Below, piece after piece: positions 39,823 to 51,981 of a DNA stretch of 64,000 bases. This stretch comes from Parasponia andersonii (lineage: Eukaryota > Streptophyta > Magnoliopsida > Rosales > Cannabaceae), in contig JXTB01000296.1 of NCBI GenBank assembly GCA_002914805.1, positions 380,379 to 444,378 on the forward strand. The letters are read 5' to 3'. The position numbers and the translations under genes were made by a program. Position 1 is the stretch's first letter; each line of letters opens with the position of its first letter. The notes under the pieces were generated by a model. It was given only the letters and a program-made list of their open reading frames with translations, made no database searches and was not told the origin of the DNA.

Positions 39823-40948
39823 CAGGGCAGAGCTGGCTCACTTTATATATTCACTAAGTTTGCAAAAATTTTAATATAATTTTTAAAAAAGTTTGAAAAA
39901 AAATAATTAAGCCCCCTAAAAGATTTTAAAAATATAGTAAAAAACTCATAAAATTACAATTAAAAGTTTGTTACATTGGTTAATAAAACAAATATCCAAA
40001 CCCATTTCAAAACTAATATAGTTCATTATTTCATTTTAATTGATTTTAAATAAATTCAGTAAAGAAAATATATATTTTTCAGACTTACTTCTTTGTATAG
40101 CATATTTGTGTCCATTTTGATATATTTTCAACTTTTGATAAAGAAATATTAATTTACTTTATTAAGTATTATCCAAAGGATTTTTCTACTATAGAGCTCA
40201 TGGAACTTCATGATTAGCTTGAAATAAGTATAATTGATATGTATTCTATTAAGAAATTTAATGGATTTAAAAGTACTAGTGATCTTGCACAAAAAATGAC
40301 TAAGATAAGAAGACACAATGTTTAGCCTCTCGCTTATCAACTCATGATATATGCATTAATTTTACCAGTTGCTATTATTAATATGGAGATAGTATTCTAT
40401 TCCAAGAATTTTTTAAAAAAATTGGCTACACAATAGAATATGTGATCAATAAATGAATGATAATTTGCTTATTTATATAAAAAGACATCTTTAATGATAT
40501 TGATAATGAGCTTATTGTAAAACGCTTTCAAGGAATAAAAATATATCGAGTACAATTAAAATACATTATTATTTCATTTTTTTTAAAATTATAATTATGG
40601 TCCAACCCCTCTAAAGATAAGAAGACACAATACTTAGTCTCTTGTTTATTAACTTATGATATCTGTATTAATTTTACCAGTTACTACTGTTAATGTGGAG
40701 ATGGTATTTTATTCCAAGAATTTTTTGAAGAATCGGCTATGTAATAGAATGTGTGATCAATAAATGAATGATAATTTGCTTATTTACATTAAAAGACATC
40801 TTAAATGATATTGATAATGAGCTCATTGTAAAACGCTTTCAAGGAATAAAAATGTGTCGAGTACAATTGAAATACATTATTATTTTCATTTTTTTAAAAT
40901 TATAATTATGGTCCATTCTCTCTGAAGAGAATTCGGGCTCCGTCCTTG
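39823..40948 (+). mobile_element. hAT DNA transposon, internally deleted, with 8-bp target duplication
   Basis: The termini CAGGGCAGAGCTGGC and, reverse-complemented on the right, CAAGGACGGAGCCCG are the imperfect inverted repeats. The flanks gctactag (39815-39822) and gccactag (40949-40956) are 8-bp target duplications with one mismatch. The interior encodes, with stops, the C-terminal hAT dimerisation region: FSTIELMELHD, FKSTSDLAQKM, YALILPVAI and NDIDNELIVKRFQ. The N-terminal and catalytic parts are missing, so it is non-autonomous. Confidence 0.82.
40303..40925 (+). repeat. 312-bp tandem duplication inside the hAT element
   Basis: Unit 1 (40303-40614) and unit 2 (40615-about 40925) both start agataagaagacacaat and end near ttataattatggtcca. 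Each contains the hAT C-terminal coding block ending in NELIVKRFQGIK. The units differ by scattered substitutions, so the duplication is not recent. Confidence 0.9.
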
Positions 40949-41421
40949 GCCACTAGCCAAGGATTTAGATTGTGATTGAAAAATTTAGTATCAGAATAGA
41001 GGTTTCACTGCATCGAATGTAACACCATTAGACTAGATTGTGACTTCTTTTTTAAAAGTATTTATCATACTAATACTTTGGTATATGAATGTGGAATCAT
41101 TAGATGCTTCCATGAAGAAGACTACTGAGGTAGAAGCCTAGGGTTGAAGCTCCTCCCCCATATGAAGAGGCTCTTAACCCTCTTGCTCACTTGTACGATG
41201 CTCTCTGAGCATTGCCTAGATTCAGCACTGTGCATACTCCTGAGGCCCGGCTGGCTAGCTTTTTCAAGGATTTCATTAAGCATAATCTACCATCATTTTA
41301 TATGGGAGTTTTATCGAGTTTGAGAAATTTTCAGTGCATTGAAACTATTCAAAACCATATCACGAGGTGTATTGTGTACATAGTTTCATAGGGTGTTGTT
41401 AAGATTTCAATATAATATATG
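40949..41421. other. Intergenic stretch
   Basis: The segment 41150-41400 reads with some continuity on the plus strand (an RPAWLASFFKDF-like run) and may be retroelement gag debris, but I cannot assign it. Confidence 0.4.
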
Positions 41422-42745
41422 TGATAAGTGAATTTTATTCACTTATTTGATTATGATTTTATCTGTATATTTGCTTAATTTCATGATTTCTCTTTTAGTT
41501 CTCGTGTTTTATTTATTTTTATCAGGTTTTGAATATTTATAGAAGCATTATACAAGCTCACCAAGTTGGTAAAGAATAAATTGAGGCGTTTTAAGCAGAA
41601 GCTCAAGCACTGTGATGCTATGTATGTAGCGTCGTGATGTACAAGATTCTGGAATTTTTTTCTAGAACCCAGAACACCGTGGCATTGTGCAAGTAGCACC
41701 GTGACACTATCCTATTTTTGTCCTAGTGCCGTGGTACTGCATACATAGCACCGTGGCACTCTCGTATAGTGCTAAACAACAATTTTTTCAGCACCGCGGT
41801 ACTGGCACGTGTTCTGGTATTTTTTGGCTGGATTTGACCTAGCCATTAAGGGGATATGAAAAGGATCTTTTGCGATTTGAGAGAGACATTTTGGGAGGTA
41901 TTTTTTTAGAGCTTTCTCAGCTGTTTTCAAGGGACAAAAAGAATAAGGAGGAGAATGTGAAGAGAAACTCACCAAATCAAAAGAATTTTTCTTTCTCATC
42001 TCTTCCTTTCATGATGTTATTTTTATTTAGCTTGTATTTCTTTTTTTTCTGTTATGAACTAGCATTTTATCTAGATGAATGATATAACTTATACTTGAAA
42101 CTATGTCTTAATTTTTAATATCAATTTTGTGGTGATTTTTTATTGGTTTATTTGTGTTATTTGCTCTTTTTATTTCTCAATTGATTAGCATCCACTGGGA
42201 TATTTGGATTTCTAGAATCCGGTACTTAAGAGAGGGGATTTTAGAGATATGACTAGAATAACACAACCTAGGTTATTGTAAAGTTTAAGAAAACCTACGA
42301 ATCCTTTGAAGCATGTTATTAAGAACTACAAAACTTAATGAACTCTTATTTTCTCAATTTTGAATTGAGATATTAAATTTGGATAGGGTAGGTTTTATTT
42401 GGCACTCGAAAGAAGGAGTAGAAACAATTTTGAGTTCTTGCTTATAAACATGGAAAATTAATCAAGTTGTATTGTTAAATAAAACACAGTGGATAGTTAG
42501 GTGAAATCAACCCTCTAGAATTCATTCCCATTGTTATTTCCATTCAAACTTTGAATTGCATCGTGATCTTTAGTTTTTTGTCTTTTAGAATTCCCTTTGA
42601 TTACTATTCCTTCACAATTAATTTAAATTTTCTAGATAAAATTAAGACTACCCAATTACGGTACTTAATAGAAATTCAATATCAATCCCTATAAGTACAA
42701 CAACCTTATTTACCATTTTACTATAAAACTTAACACCGTGCACTT
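41422..42745 (+). repeat. Putative Ty3/gypsy LTR (solo or truncated)
   Basis: It starts TGATAAGTGAATTTTATTCA. Near the end is the conserved LTR-end phrase of plant gypsy elements: tacccaattacggtactta, caatatcaatccctataagt, then cttaacaccgtgcacttg. An internal repeat at 41600-41810 has the phrase agcaccgtggcac three to four times, as in some Athila/Tat LTRs. No primer site follows. The exact right end is uncertain and no target duplication was found. Confidence 0.45.
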
Positions 42746-43470
42746 GAAGTATAGAATTTCATTTATTTGATTTAAAGATAATATAATTTATTGAAATTAT
42801 GTGTGGGAAGAATAGACAAATGTGTGGTAATAGAACCATCCTATTTAAAAATAACTATTACGTTATACATCCTTATTTTTTTTTTCCAAAATTATCCTCT
42901 AATCTAATTTTCTTCTTTGTCTTCCAACTCTATCATATACTTCATTTCTTTTCTCATCCAACACTCTCACGATTTTATCTTTCTTTGTTTATATTTATAA
43001 CTTATTTTCTCACTCTTTTTCTCTTTCATTCTTCTCACCCATTTTCTACCCAACAAAAAATCTCTATTTTACATTTTCACTATTTGTATTATTAATTGCT
43101 CACCCCTTAGGGGAAAAAAAAGCTCATCATCGATATCAAACTAAAATATTTGTTATTGCCCATTCCGTTTTCAAATAGAACAAGAAAATAAAAAATATAA
43201 TACTAGGACACATCTTAACTCGATTTAGACCTTCCAATCTAGTTAACATATATAAATATTGGATTATGACCAATACCAAATGTTAGTTGCAGCCACCATA
43301 TAAAAGAATATATAGAGTTAAAGAAGCAAAAAAAAAACTCAATTTAGAACTTCCAAGTGTGATCCTATACTTTTTTCAAAAGATGAAAAACAGAGTTAAT
43401 CTAAAATTGAATCAATATACTGAAAAAAAAAACTTTTTTACTATTCCAATCTTCCTACTCAATCATCTTA
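42746..43470. other. Intergenic region
   Basis: AT-rich with C/T-rich runs (42890-43060). The 98-codon frame at 42799-43095 is Phe/Leu/Ser low complexity and is not considered a gene. Confidence 0.5.
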
Positions 43471-43830
43471 GCCCTATTTAGTTGACCCATTTGAATGGGT
43501 GTATTTGAATAGAAATTCTATAATGGGTCATAATTGGAATGAGAGACATTTGAATAAAAAAATAGTGGAATAGGTTGTAATTAAAATAGGAGTATTGGAA
43601 TGAACCATTCAAAAACACTTCCTCCCCTCCATTCTCATTCAAGATACAAAAAACCCATTCCAATAGTTGATATGACTAATGGACTATTTGAATGGAAAAA
43701 TTAAATTATTGAAATAAATACTCAATCCAAAAGACCATTTGAATAGAAAAATTGGAGTTGTTGAAACAAATATACATTCAAATAGATTTTCTATTCCAAT
43801 GGAATAGAATGGCTAAATCAAACAAGCTCC
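43471..43830. mobile_element. PIF/Harbinger (Tourist-like) MITE
   Basis: The left end GCCCTATTTAGTTGACCCATT and the reverse complement of the right end, GGAGCTTGTTTGATTTAGCC, are imperfect inverted repeats. The flanks are TTA at 43468-43470 and 43831-43833. The interior is a series of ttgaatgg/ccattcaa words that would fold back. 360 bp, non-coding. Confidence 0.72.
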
Positions 43831-43833
43831 TTA

Positions 43834-44812
43834 CTATTCATAATACCTCCTGTATGATAATATAAAATAATTTAATTAGACTATAATCAAGATAAATTGT
43901 ATTTAAAAAGGGATAGGAAGAGTATTTTTTTTCCTTAAGCATCAAAAGAGCAGTTTAATAGATTTAAAAAAAAAAACAATTTTAGTATTATAGGTAATTT
44001 CATTTATGGTATTTTTTGTAATAAAAATTTGACAAAAAATAGTACATAGAGATGATAACAGACCCTTGTTTCCAACTATTATTCCGCATTCCACATTTCT
44101 AATAATAATGCATGTGTTATATGAGTTGTCACTATTCAAATGATATACTGAAACTTTTTTGAAATTTAACATTATTCATTAATTAAATAGTGACAACTTC
44201 CATACCATATATTATTATTATTATTAGGAAAATCATATCACATGAATTGTTTGTTATTAGCAATTTTAATATAAGAGTTGGGATCCCTAGCATCATTCAT
44301 TTGAAAAGAAGTATATGAAAATACATCCAAAATTTGTCATTTTTCTAGTTTATTGGTTGATAAATTTTTCCATATTATTAATTGAAAAATGAATAAACAT
44401 CAAATATTTAAAATAAAATAAACTATATACAATAATTAACAAAAAGAAAAATGTGTTAGGATATACTTAAATTGGTTTGGAAAGATAAATAAAGACTTTA
44501 ATCATAGAAAAGGAAATACAAACAGAGGCATGTGTATGACACAATTTTCGAGAATTTTGGTATGTATAAAAGAGGAAGAGGAAGCCTTTTTGTATAGGCT
44601 CCATGGGTACTAGGAGCTTCATTGTTTGTCGATGTGAGAATATTATATAACTAATGATAGCAATTTAATACCTGCTGGTACAGACCTTAATGGGATAGGT
44701 AATACTCACTTATTCGGGTTTCTGGATTAGGTCCGATTATGTAAGACAGTAACTGTCACAGGTACTGGTACATGTATACCCATCCCCGAACCTGACTCGA
44801 CTATATAGTTAT
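43834..44812. other. Intergenic region left of the copia element
   Basis: No gene. A TATA-like gtataaaagagg at about 44564-44576 follows a TGTTAGGATATACTTAAATTG start at 44454, so 44454-44650 could be a truncated copia LTR. The segment 44660-44800 carries gtatacccatccccgaacc, a dispersed plant repeat motif also seen at 54370-54540. Confidence 0.4.
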
Positions 44813-46614
44813 TGTTGGTTAATTGACCTAACACTTAGGAAACTCATGCATGCATGCAGATATAGAAAAACACATGATCATATCATGAACATAGCGGAAA
44901 AATTAGCGGATTTAGGTTTTAAAATTTTTATATGAAAACAATTTTCATAACTATATAACATACATGCATAATATACAGAATTGTGTACAACATAAATCAA
45001 ATCTAGAAACAAAACCCTAGAGATGAGATTAGGGTTTATCTCTTGTAGCGTGTTCCTCCTCGATCTTCTCATTGACGGTGATCAAATCTCTAACCTTAGA
45101 TCTTCTTGTCTATGCTCTTGCTCTTAGTTGACGAAGCGAATGGGCACTAAGTCGAAACCTTCGTTAGAGAACGATCAAGAACGCCTTTTTGATCCTATGG
45201 AACACCGGGATGAGAGATGAGACTATGAAATTGTAGGAAACATTTTTCTCTCTCCCTTAGCCTTGGTTGGCCGAAATCTCTTTTCCTCTCTATGCCTTAT
45301 GCATGTGACTCTATATGAGTTACTGTGTAGTTTTTTTCTCTCATATATCTTATATATATGGGACCAAATACTGCTAACCCTAGTCCAATTAGGATTGGGC
45401 TTGTTCTCCAATTTGGGCTTTGGGTGTATTTTTATAAATATGTCCAACTCATGAAACTTATTTATAAAAATACCAACTTCTATGTAAAATCATTATTTAC
45501 ACAGTTTCATGAAACTTATTTCACAAATATCACCAACCAATTATTGAGCTTAATTGAGCTAGACAAGGTACCTAATGGATCCAAATAATCTATGCTCCAA
45601 TAATATGATAAATACATAATAACTCTTATTATGGTATTTATATAAATATTATTAGTAAAGGGGACACTCTACTAAAGGCCCAATACTGTACTCTTAGATT
45701 AAATGTCATGTCTTTTATAGAGATTTAATCAACTAACCTTGATTAACCGATCCATCTAGCATATTCTATACCACATATATAATCCCTATACAATGCCGTA
45801 GTTGAATAGGTGAAATTACCGTAATACCCCTATAACACCTATTTATCTTTAAATTACCATATTTCTATCAAGGAATAATGTTGTCGATAATTTTGTTCTC
45901 AATGGTCATTTAGACAAAATTATCAACGAATTCACAAAGTGAATACTAAGATCTTAGATTTAATTATTCCATGAATCTTGAAAGAACCTAAAGTGGCATT
46001 AATGTATAGTGTCCTTAATTATTTAGTGTTCCCATCAATTCATAAGCCATAACCTCCAATATGCCAGAGTTCACCTGTAACTTTATAGAGGTTAGTCTTT
46101 TAATAAATCAAAAGGCTATAACCCATGAAAGCAAGTCCAGTCAAATATCAAGGATTAAGATTTATATGCTAAGAGCTAGTTTGTGATAATATAAGAATTG
46201 AGTTATGACACTCCAATTCTTTATATTACCTAGTTCAGTTTAATACACATAACTTGTTTATGTTGTATTAGTGTTTCTATCAGAAGTCAGATACTTCAAT
46301 AATTTGAGACACATTATTCCCGTTGAGATAGACAAACACTACAACCTATAGTAAATAAAGTATTCCATCTTTATTTATAGATTATAAACTACTTCATTTA
46401 GACTTAGATAAAGAAACAAGTCTCTCCATAATTAACAATTAATCATGTTTATTTCTTTATACATATATAAAGTCATGGAATCTTTTTCAGATGAATAAAC
46501 TATTCAACTAAGATAGTTTGATCAAGCAAATATCATAATTTCATATAAGAAATAGTTGTTTATACTCAAAAGGGTAAAATTGGAAATCTGCTTTTTAGGG
46601 CAAAAATCACAACA
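44813..46614 (-). repeat. 3' LTR of the minus-strand copia element
   Basis: Bounded by TGTTG at 44813 and ...CACAACA at 46614. A TATA box on the minus strand (CCCATATATATAAG) lies at about 45348-45361. It aligns throughout with 51982-53780. Confidence 0.93.
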
Positions 46615-46626
46615 ATCTCCCACTTG
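46615..46626 (-). promoter_or_regulatory. Polypurine tract of the copia element
   Basis: The minus strand reads AAGTGGGAGATT directly before TGTTG of the 3' LTR. Confidence 0.75.
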
Positions 46627-46731
46627 TCCAAAAAGCAGTTACTAAAAATAATATACTAAAAAATCTAAAATGTTCCAAATGACCAAAATTAATAAAAGTA
46701 AAAACTAAGTGTACAACTAACAACTTAATGA

Positions 46732-48347
46732 CTAAGAAAAGCAATGAAGATCATAAGCTCTCTCTTCACCGTTTTCTTGACGGACTTCCCTCTCATCCTT
46801 TAGAAAGTCTCTACTTCTGCTGATGAAGGTAGTATTCATAGATTGTCTGTAAAGAATGTAGCCCTTCTCTTCCTTTGGATAGCCAAGCAGAAAACACTTT
46901 TCTGAATTCTTATGAACTTCGTCTCCCACTTTTTTGCACGCGTATTCTTCACAACCCCATACCTTTAGATACTCTAAGCTCTCTACATAGCCCATCCACA
47001 TCTAAAAAGGTGTCGAATGAACTCTATCTGATGGAATGAAGTTGAGGATGTACGAAGCTATCCTCATAGCATAATTCCAGTATCTATAGGACAGCAACGA
47101 CTCCTTGTACATCAGCTCTATGATTTGCCTGAGTTTGATGTTGTACCTCTCAGCAGCTCCTATACGACTATGCTCATAGATAGTTGCATATTCATAAGGA
47201 ATAGCAAGATTGGCTAGTGTTGGCCTCAGTAGGTCTCGAAGAGAATCCACATCTCAATCTTGAACTTCTTGGCCTTGGTGTCATGTTGTATTCGTACCTT
47301 TCTGTCGAACTCATGGAAAACATCTGGGACTTCATCGTATCTCTTGAGAAAATAGACTTGACCGAAGTCCGAATATTTATCAACAAAGGTGATAAAAAAT
47401 GTATGCTTGTTGTAGGAAACTACCTCCATAGGTTCATAGATATGTACATGTAAGCACTATAAACATGCCTCAGCTTTCTCATAATGAGTAGCAAGAGGAC
47501 GCTTGTACTTTAAAGGCTTCTTGCAATCCTCGTACTCTATATCGTTGCTGATGTCTACATCAGGCAAATGACCTAACTCCATAAGTCTGCGAATTTCTGA
47601 GCATGGCATGTGCCCGAGTCGCTTATGCCAATTGATTGTGTTGCGCTCCTTCCTGATGTCATTCACCATCTCTTGAAGTGTAGTAATGCTCATGATTGAA
47701 GATGATATACTTTGTAGCTTTGGGGTTAGGACATAAAGTCCATTCTGTATTTCTCCCACACAGTACAATATATTGTTATAGAAGACTTTCACCTTCTTGT
47801 CAAACTCGAAGTGATAGCCTTCTTTAAACATCTTCGATACCAAAAAAGCACTTAAACTAAACTCCGGTACGTAATAGCAATCTTTCAAGGTCATAGAGCT
47901 ATCATTGATCTTGAGGTAGGTATCGCCTATGCCCTTTATTCGAACTCTTCGATTGTCTATCACTTCCACATCATGACCAACATCATTTAATTGATTTGGT
48001 TCAATGAACCATTTCTGGTCGTTATAGATATTGACACTAGATCCTGAGTCCACTAGCCAGAGATCTCTTCTATCCTCAGCAGAGAATGATTTTCTTGGCC
48101 CCCCAAACAACCTAACTACCGGAGAAGCTCCTGACCTCTTTTCAGTAGAGGTATCCTCCTGTTGATTATCATTCAAACTCTTTGAACGCTGAGATGTCTC
48201 CATAAATGTCCTCATTTTACTCCTTGTACAGTATTCCTTTGTCTCTTTCCTCTTTCTGGAAACCTTGTCCATCCTATGAAACAATATTTCCTCAAACTGC
48301 AAAATAATAAGAATCCCAATTCGACAAAAGTCATAAAATATATCCAA
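46732..48347 (-). pseudogene. Copia protease-integrase region, broken
   Basis: In coding order: the frame 48347-47457 has the protease motif LWLVDSGSS (about residues 96-104), then the GAG-pre-integrase block WHKRLGHMPCSEIRRLME, whose His/Cys residues start the integrase zinc finger. The frame 47429-47226 carries ITFVDKYSDFGQVYFLK with the first catalytic Asp. The frame 47250-47002 has the HSRIGAAERYN block (expected P-Q-Q-N-G-x-x-E-R) and SYRYWNYA. The frame 47001-46732 ends with KCFLLGYPKEEKGYILY, the copia integrase C-terminal block. The frames overlap or shift, so the polyprotein is broken. RT should follow but is absent. Confidence 0.88.
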
Positions 48348-49619
48348 TTCATAATCGAATTTAATGAATTCAATTCACAATTAAATTATGTAGGTTTAAT
48401 TCTCAATTAAACACATAAGAAAAATATAATCGAATACAAACATCTTTGTTTCGATTTAATTTTGCAATAAGATAATAAATGCCTTAACAAAGGTGTTCAT
48501 TATCTTAAGTAAGATAATAAATACCTCAACATGGGTATTAATTATCAGGAATAAATTTTGATAAAATCACTAACTCTTGTGATTTATCAATCAAAGTAAC
48601 TGATTTAAAATCAGTAGACAATTCGTGCAAAATATTGGAGTACATTTAGAGTAAAATAAGAAAACATAAATGTTATGACATATAATCAAATAAGAAAATT
48701 ATGTGTTATGCTCTTATTGGTCATTTGGAACTAAGAATAAACTATGGACAAGTATGCAAATTATGATCCTCCTAATACTCGACTAAGTTTGCTAGTTTAT
48801 CTGAATATAAAAGAATTTAGAATACTTAACATTAAATCTATCAAGATAAAATACTTGTGTAAGAATCCCTAATACTGTCATAAATATTCAAGGTATTTTA
48901 ACCTATTATAGATCACAAGTTACCTACGGGTAATCATATGAATCTACAAGTTAAATGTGAACAATTCACTTTAGATAAAAAGACAAATATCTCATATTCC
49001 AGTTTGCTAATTACCCTATTTATCGGTCCATAAAATTACTAAGATAGCTCCTACGGGAGGTTAATAGCATCCTATGTTGAGTGTGTAACCATTATTTCAA
49101 TCCACAAGCTTTCTTAAACAATACAGTCTCCTACGAGAGACCAGTACGTAAAGTCCACTCGCAAATTTATCCTAAGAGGCTCAATACCAGTAATACCCTG
49201 ATGATAACCTTTCTACGTGAGCTCAGCAAGAGAGGCATATCTTTAAAACCATCGAACCAATGATGGAGACCATTAATATCTCATACCCGATCCTACTCAA
49301 TCTTTTAAAATTTAGAGAGCCTGATTTTACCCAGTTATCTAACTTATTTAGTAACCACAAAATCAACTATGTATATCCAATTATGCGACTTAAAGAGAAT
49401 GAGCTAATTTAAGATATTATGATATACTATAATAAACATGCTACTATGATCAAAACAATTATTGTCTAAAGCCAAAGTGCTAACACTATAATATTATACA
49501 TCTCATGTATATAAAATTAGACAATAAAAGCATACAGGGCGAAATGATCAAGTAAGAAGGTCTGTGGATTGTAAATCATTCAAGCAAAACATTTTCAGAA
49601 GAAAATTCAATTATTTAGT
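48348..49619 (-). other. Copia interior between the protease frame and the gap
   Basis: AT-rich DNA with no gag or zinc-knuckle frame recognised on the minus strand. Contains a 60-codon plus-strand frame at 49081-49263 without family features. Confidence 0.4.
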
Positions 49620-50227
49620 NNNNNNNNNNNNNNNNNNNNNNNNNNNNNNNNNNNNNNNNNNNNNNNNNNNNNNNNNNNNNNNNNNNNNNNNNNNNNNNNN
49701 NNNNNNNNNNNNNNNNNNNNNNNNNNNNNNNNNNNNNNNNNNNNNNNNNNNNNNNNNNNNNNNNNNNNNNNNNNNNNNNNNNNNNNNNNNNNNNNNNNNN
49801 NNNNNNNNNNNNNNNNNNNNNNNNNNNNNNNNNNNNNNNNNNNNNNNNNNNNNNNNNNNNNNNNNNNNNNNNNNNNNNNNNNNNNNNNNNNNNNNNNNNN
49901 NNNNNNNNNNNNNNNNNNNNNNNNNNNNNNNNNNNNNNNNNNNNNNNNNNNNNNNNNNNNNNNNNNNNNNNNNNNNNNNNNNNNNNNNNNNNNNNNNNNN
50001 NNNNNNNNNNNNNNNNNNNNNNNNNNNNNNNNNNNNNNNNNNNNNNNNNNNNNNNNNNNNNNNNNNNNNNNNNNNNNNNNNNNNNNNNNNNNNNNNNNNN
50101 NNNNNNNNNNNNNNNNNNNNNNNNNNNNNNNNNNNNNNNNNNNNNNNNNNNNNNNNNNNNNNNNNNNNNNNNNNNNNNNNNNNNNNNNNNNNNNNNNNNN
50201 NNNNNNNNNNNNNNNNNNNNNNNNNNN
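49620..50227. other. Assembly gap (608 N)
   Basis: A run of N; any gag sequence could lie here only in part, because 608 bp is too short for a full copia gag. Confidence 0.99.
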
Positions 50228-50289
50228 TTTTATTATTAATTAAAATTATTTTAATTATAAAAGGATATAACTTTTCTAATTAATTAATC

Positions 50290-51180
50290 ATATTGATTAA
50301 TTACCTATCATATTAATTAATTACCTAATTAATCTCATTAATTAATTACCTAATTAATCTCATTAATTAGTTGCCTAATTAATCTCATTAATCGGTAGAG
50401 TTACTAATCTAATTAGTTTTCTTTAACTATATTCTAATTACTATAATTAGAATAGTTACTAGATAAATAGTTATTACAATTAACTATTGAATATTAATCT
50501 AATTAAATTCAAATCATTTCTATCCCAATTAGTCTCATTAATTTCGAATTTAAATAATCTATAGATAGTAATTATTTAAATATAATCTCATTAGATTTAG
50601 TTTCGAATTAAATTTAAAAAGTATATCTTAATTTAAATCAAATTTAAATTAAAGATAATTACTAAAATTAAATTATTCAAATTTAAATTATCATGATTTA
50701 TGGATAATTATCTTATCATATTTAATCACATTAAATATCAAATTAATTTGAATAATTGTTACTTATTTAAATTCGAAATTTAAATAAAACTAATAAGAAA
50801 TCTTATCTCATTTCAAAAATTAGTAGATATCCTATTCAAATTCAAATTAACTATTAGATTATTCAGGATAATTATCTAATCATATCTAATCTCATAAAAT
50901 ATCTAATTAATTTGAATAATCATTATCTATTTAAACTCAAAATTCAAATAATAAAGATAATATAGGAAATCTTATCCAATTTAAAAAATTAGTAGATTCC
51001 TATTCAAACTCAAATTAACTATTAGATAATATCCTATTTATCTAATTAATTCAAATTTAATATTATCCTAAAGTAAATCAAATTTAAAATAGGATAAATC
51101 AAAAATAGATAACTATCCTAATCTAATTTAAATAGTTTCCTATTTTAAAATTTGAATTCAAATTAAATAACTAATTAATT
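50290..51180. repeat. AT-rich tandem repeats in the copia leader
   Basis: At 50301-50395 a 25-bp unit like ttacctaattaatctcatta recurs (50321, 50346, 50371, with a partial copy at 50301). At about 50700-51040 a unit of roughly 165 bp containing cttatc...atttgaataat...tcaaattaactattagat occurs twice with divergence. No coding potential. Confidence 0.75.
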
Positions 51181-51184
51181 AATT

Positions 51185-51645
51185 TTAAAAAAATGGTAGT
51201 GGCAGAAACATCATCACCGTCGGCCTACAGGCCGTCACCGCCCAAAGGGGTGGTGAAAAAATGGAGCAACGAGTAGCATCAGGGTGGGCCGCCCAGTTAC
51301 GGCGCACGGCAAAGCCGTGCACACCAGGCGAGCTGGCCGCGCGTGTGGCGCTCGTTGGACGCAGCAGCCCTACGCCTGGGCATGCATGGGACATGCACAA
51401 GCCGCGTGCATTGGTTGCTGGCCATACAGGCAAGCTGCGTGCACGACAGCAAGTGCCATGCACTGGTGCAGTCAGTACTGTACACCGAGTGTGCATGGTG
51501 CACGGGCCACGCGTGGGCTGTGTGGGCNGCGCGAGGCGGCCCGCACGCAGGCTGCACGTGCATGCGGCCTGCTTGGCCGCGCCAGTGCCTAGTACCCGCG
51601 CATAGGCCGACTGCATAGGTGAGCTGCGCGCGCGGGGCTAGGGCT
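51185..51645 (-). other. GC-rich island in the copia leader
   Basis: About 450 bp of strongly GC-rich, CpG-containing sequence with repeated gtgcatg, ggccgcg and cgtgcac words lies between AT-rich repeats and the leader next to the primer site. Several frames are open on both strands (for example 51261-51605 plus and 51185-51616 minus) because stops are rare at this composition. I see no protein family signature, so I do not call a gene. One N at 51528. Confidence 0.6.
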
Positions 51646-51967
51646 GGCCGAAACTTTTATTTTTATTTAAATACTGAAAAATTTAAAACAACATCAAAAA
51701 AAATTCTAGAAAAAATTCAGATTTTCAAACTCTTGGAAACATGTTTATGAATCTATCAAACATAAATTTCAAGAACACCCAAACTTAATTTTGCTAGAAT
51801 CACAATCCACAATTTTTCTCACCATGCAAAAATCAATAGTATACGTAATTAAATATCATTCATCACCATGAATCATTTAACTATCATAAACGAAAATTGC
51901 TCAAACTCAATCACATAACCTAGATATTCAATTCTAGATCAATATTATGCTATACATATCAACCTAA

Positions 51968-51979
51968 GCTTTGATACCA
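51968..51979 (-). promoter_or_regulatory. Copia primer-binding site
   Basis: The minus strand reads TGGTATCAAAGC, one base off the initiator tRNA-Met complement, 2 nt from the LTR end. Confidence 0.85.
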
Positions 51980-51981
51980 AT

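Noticed and set aside
51185-51618. Four overlapping open frames of 88-143 codons in the GC-rich island
   Set aside because: High GC makes stops rare in all frames, sequences are repetitive and no family motif is seen; described as a compositional island instead of genes.
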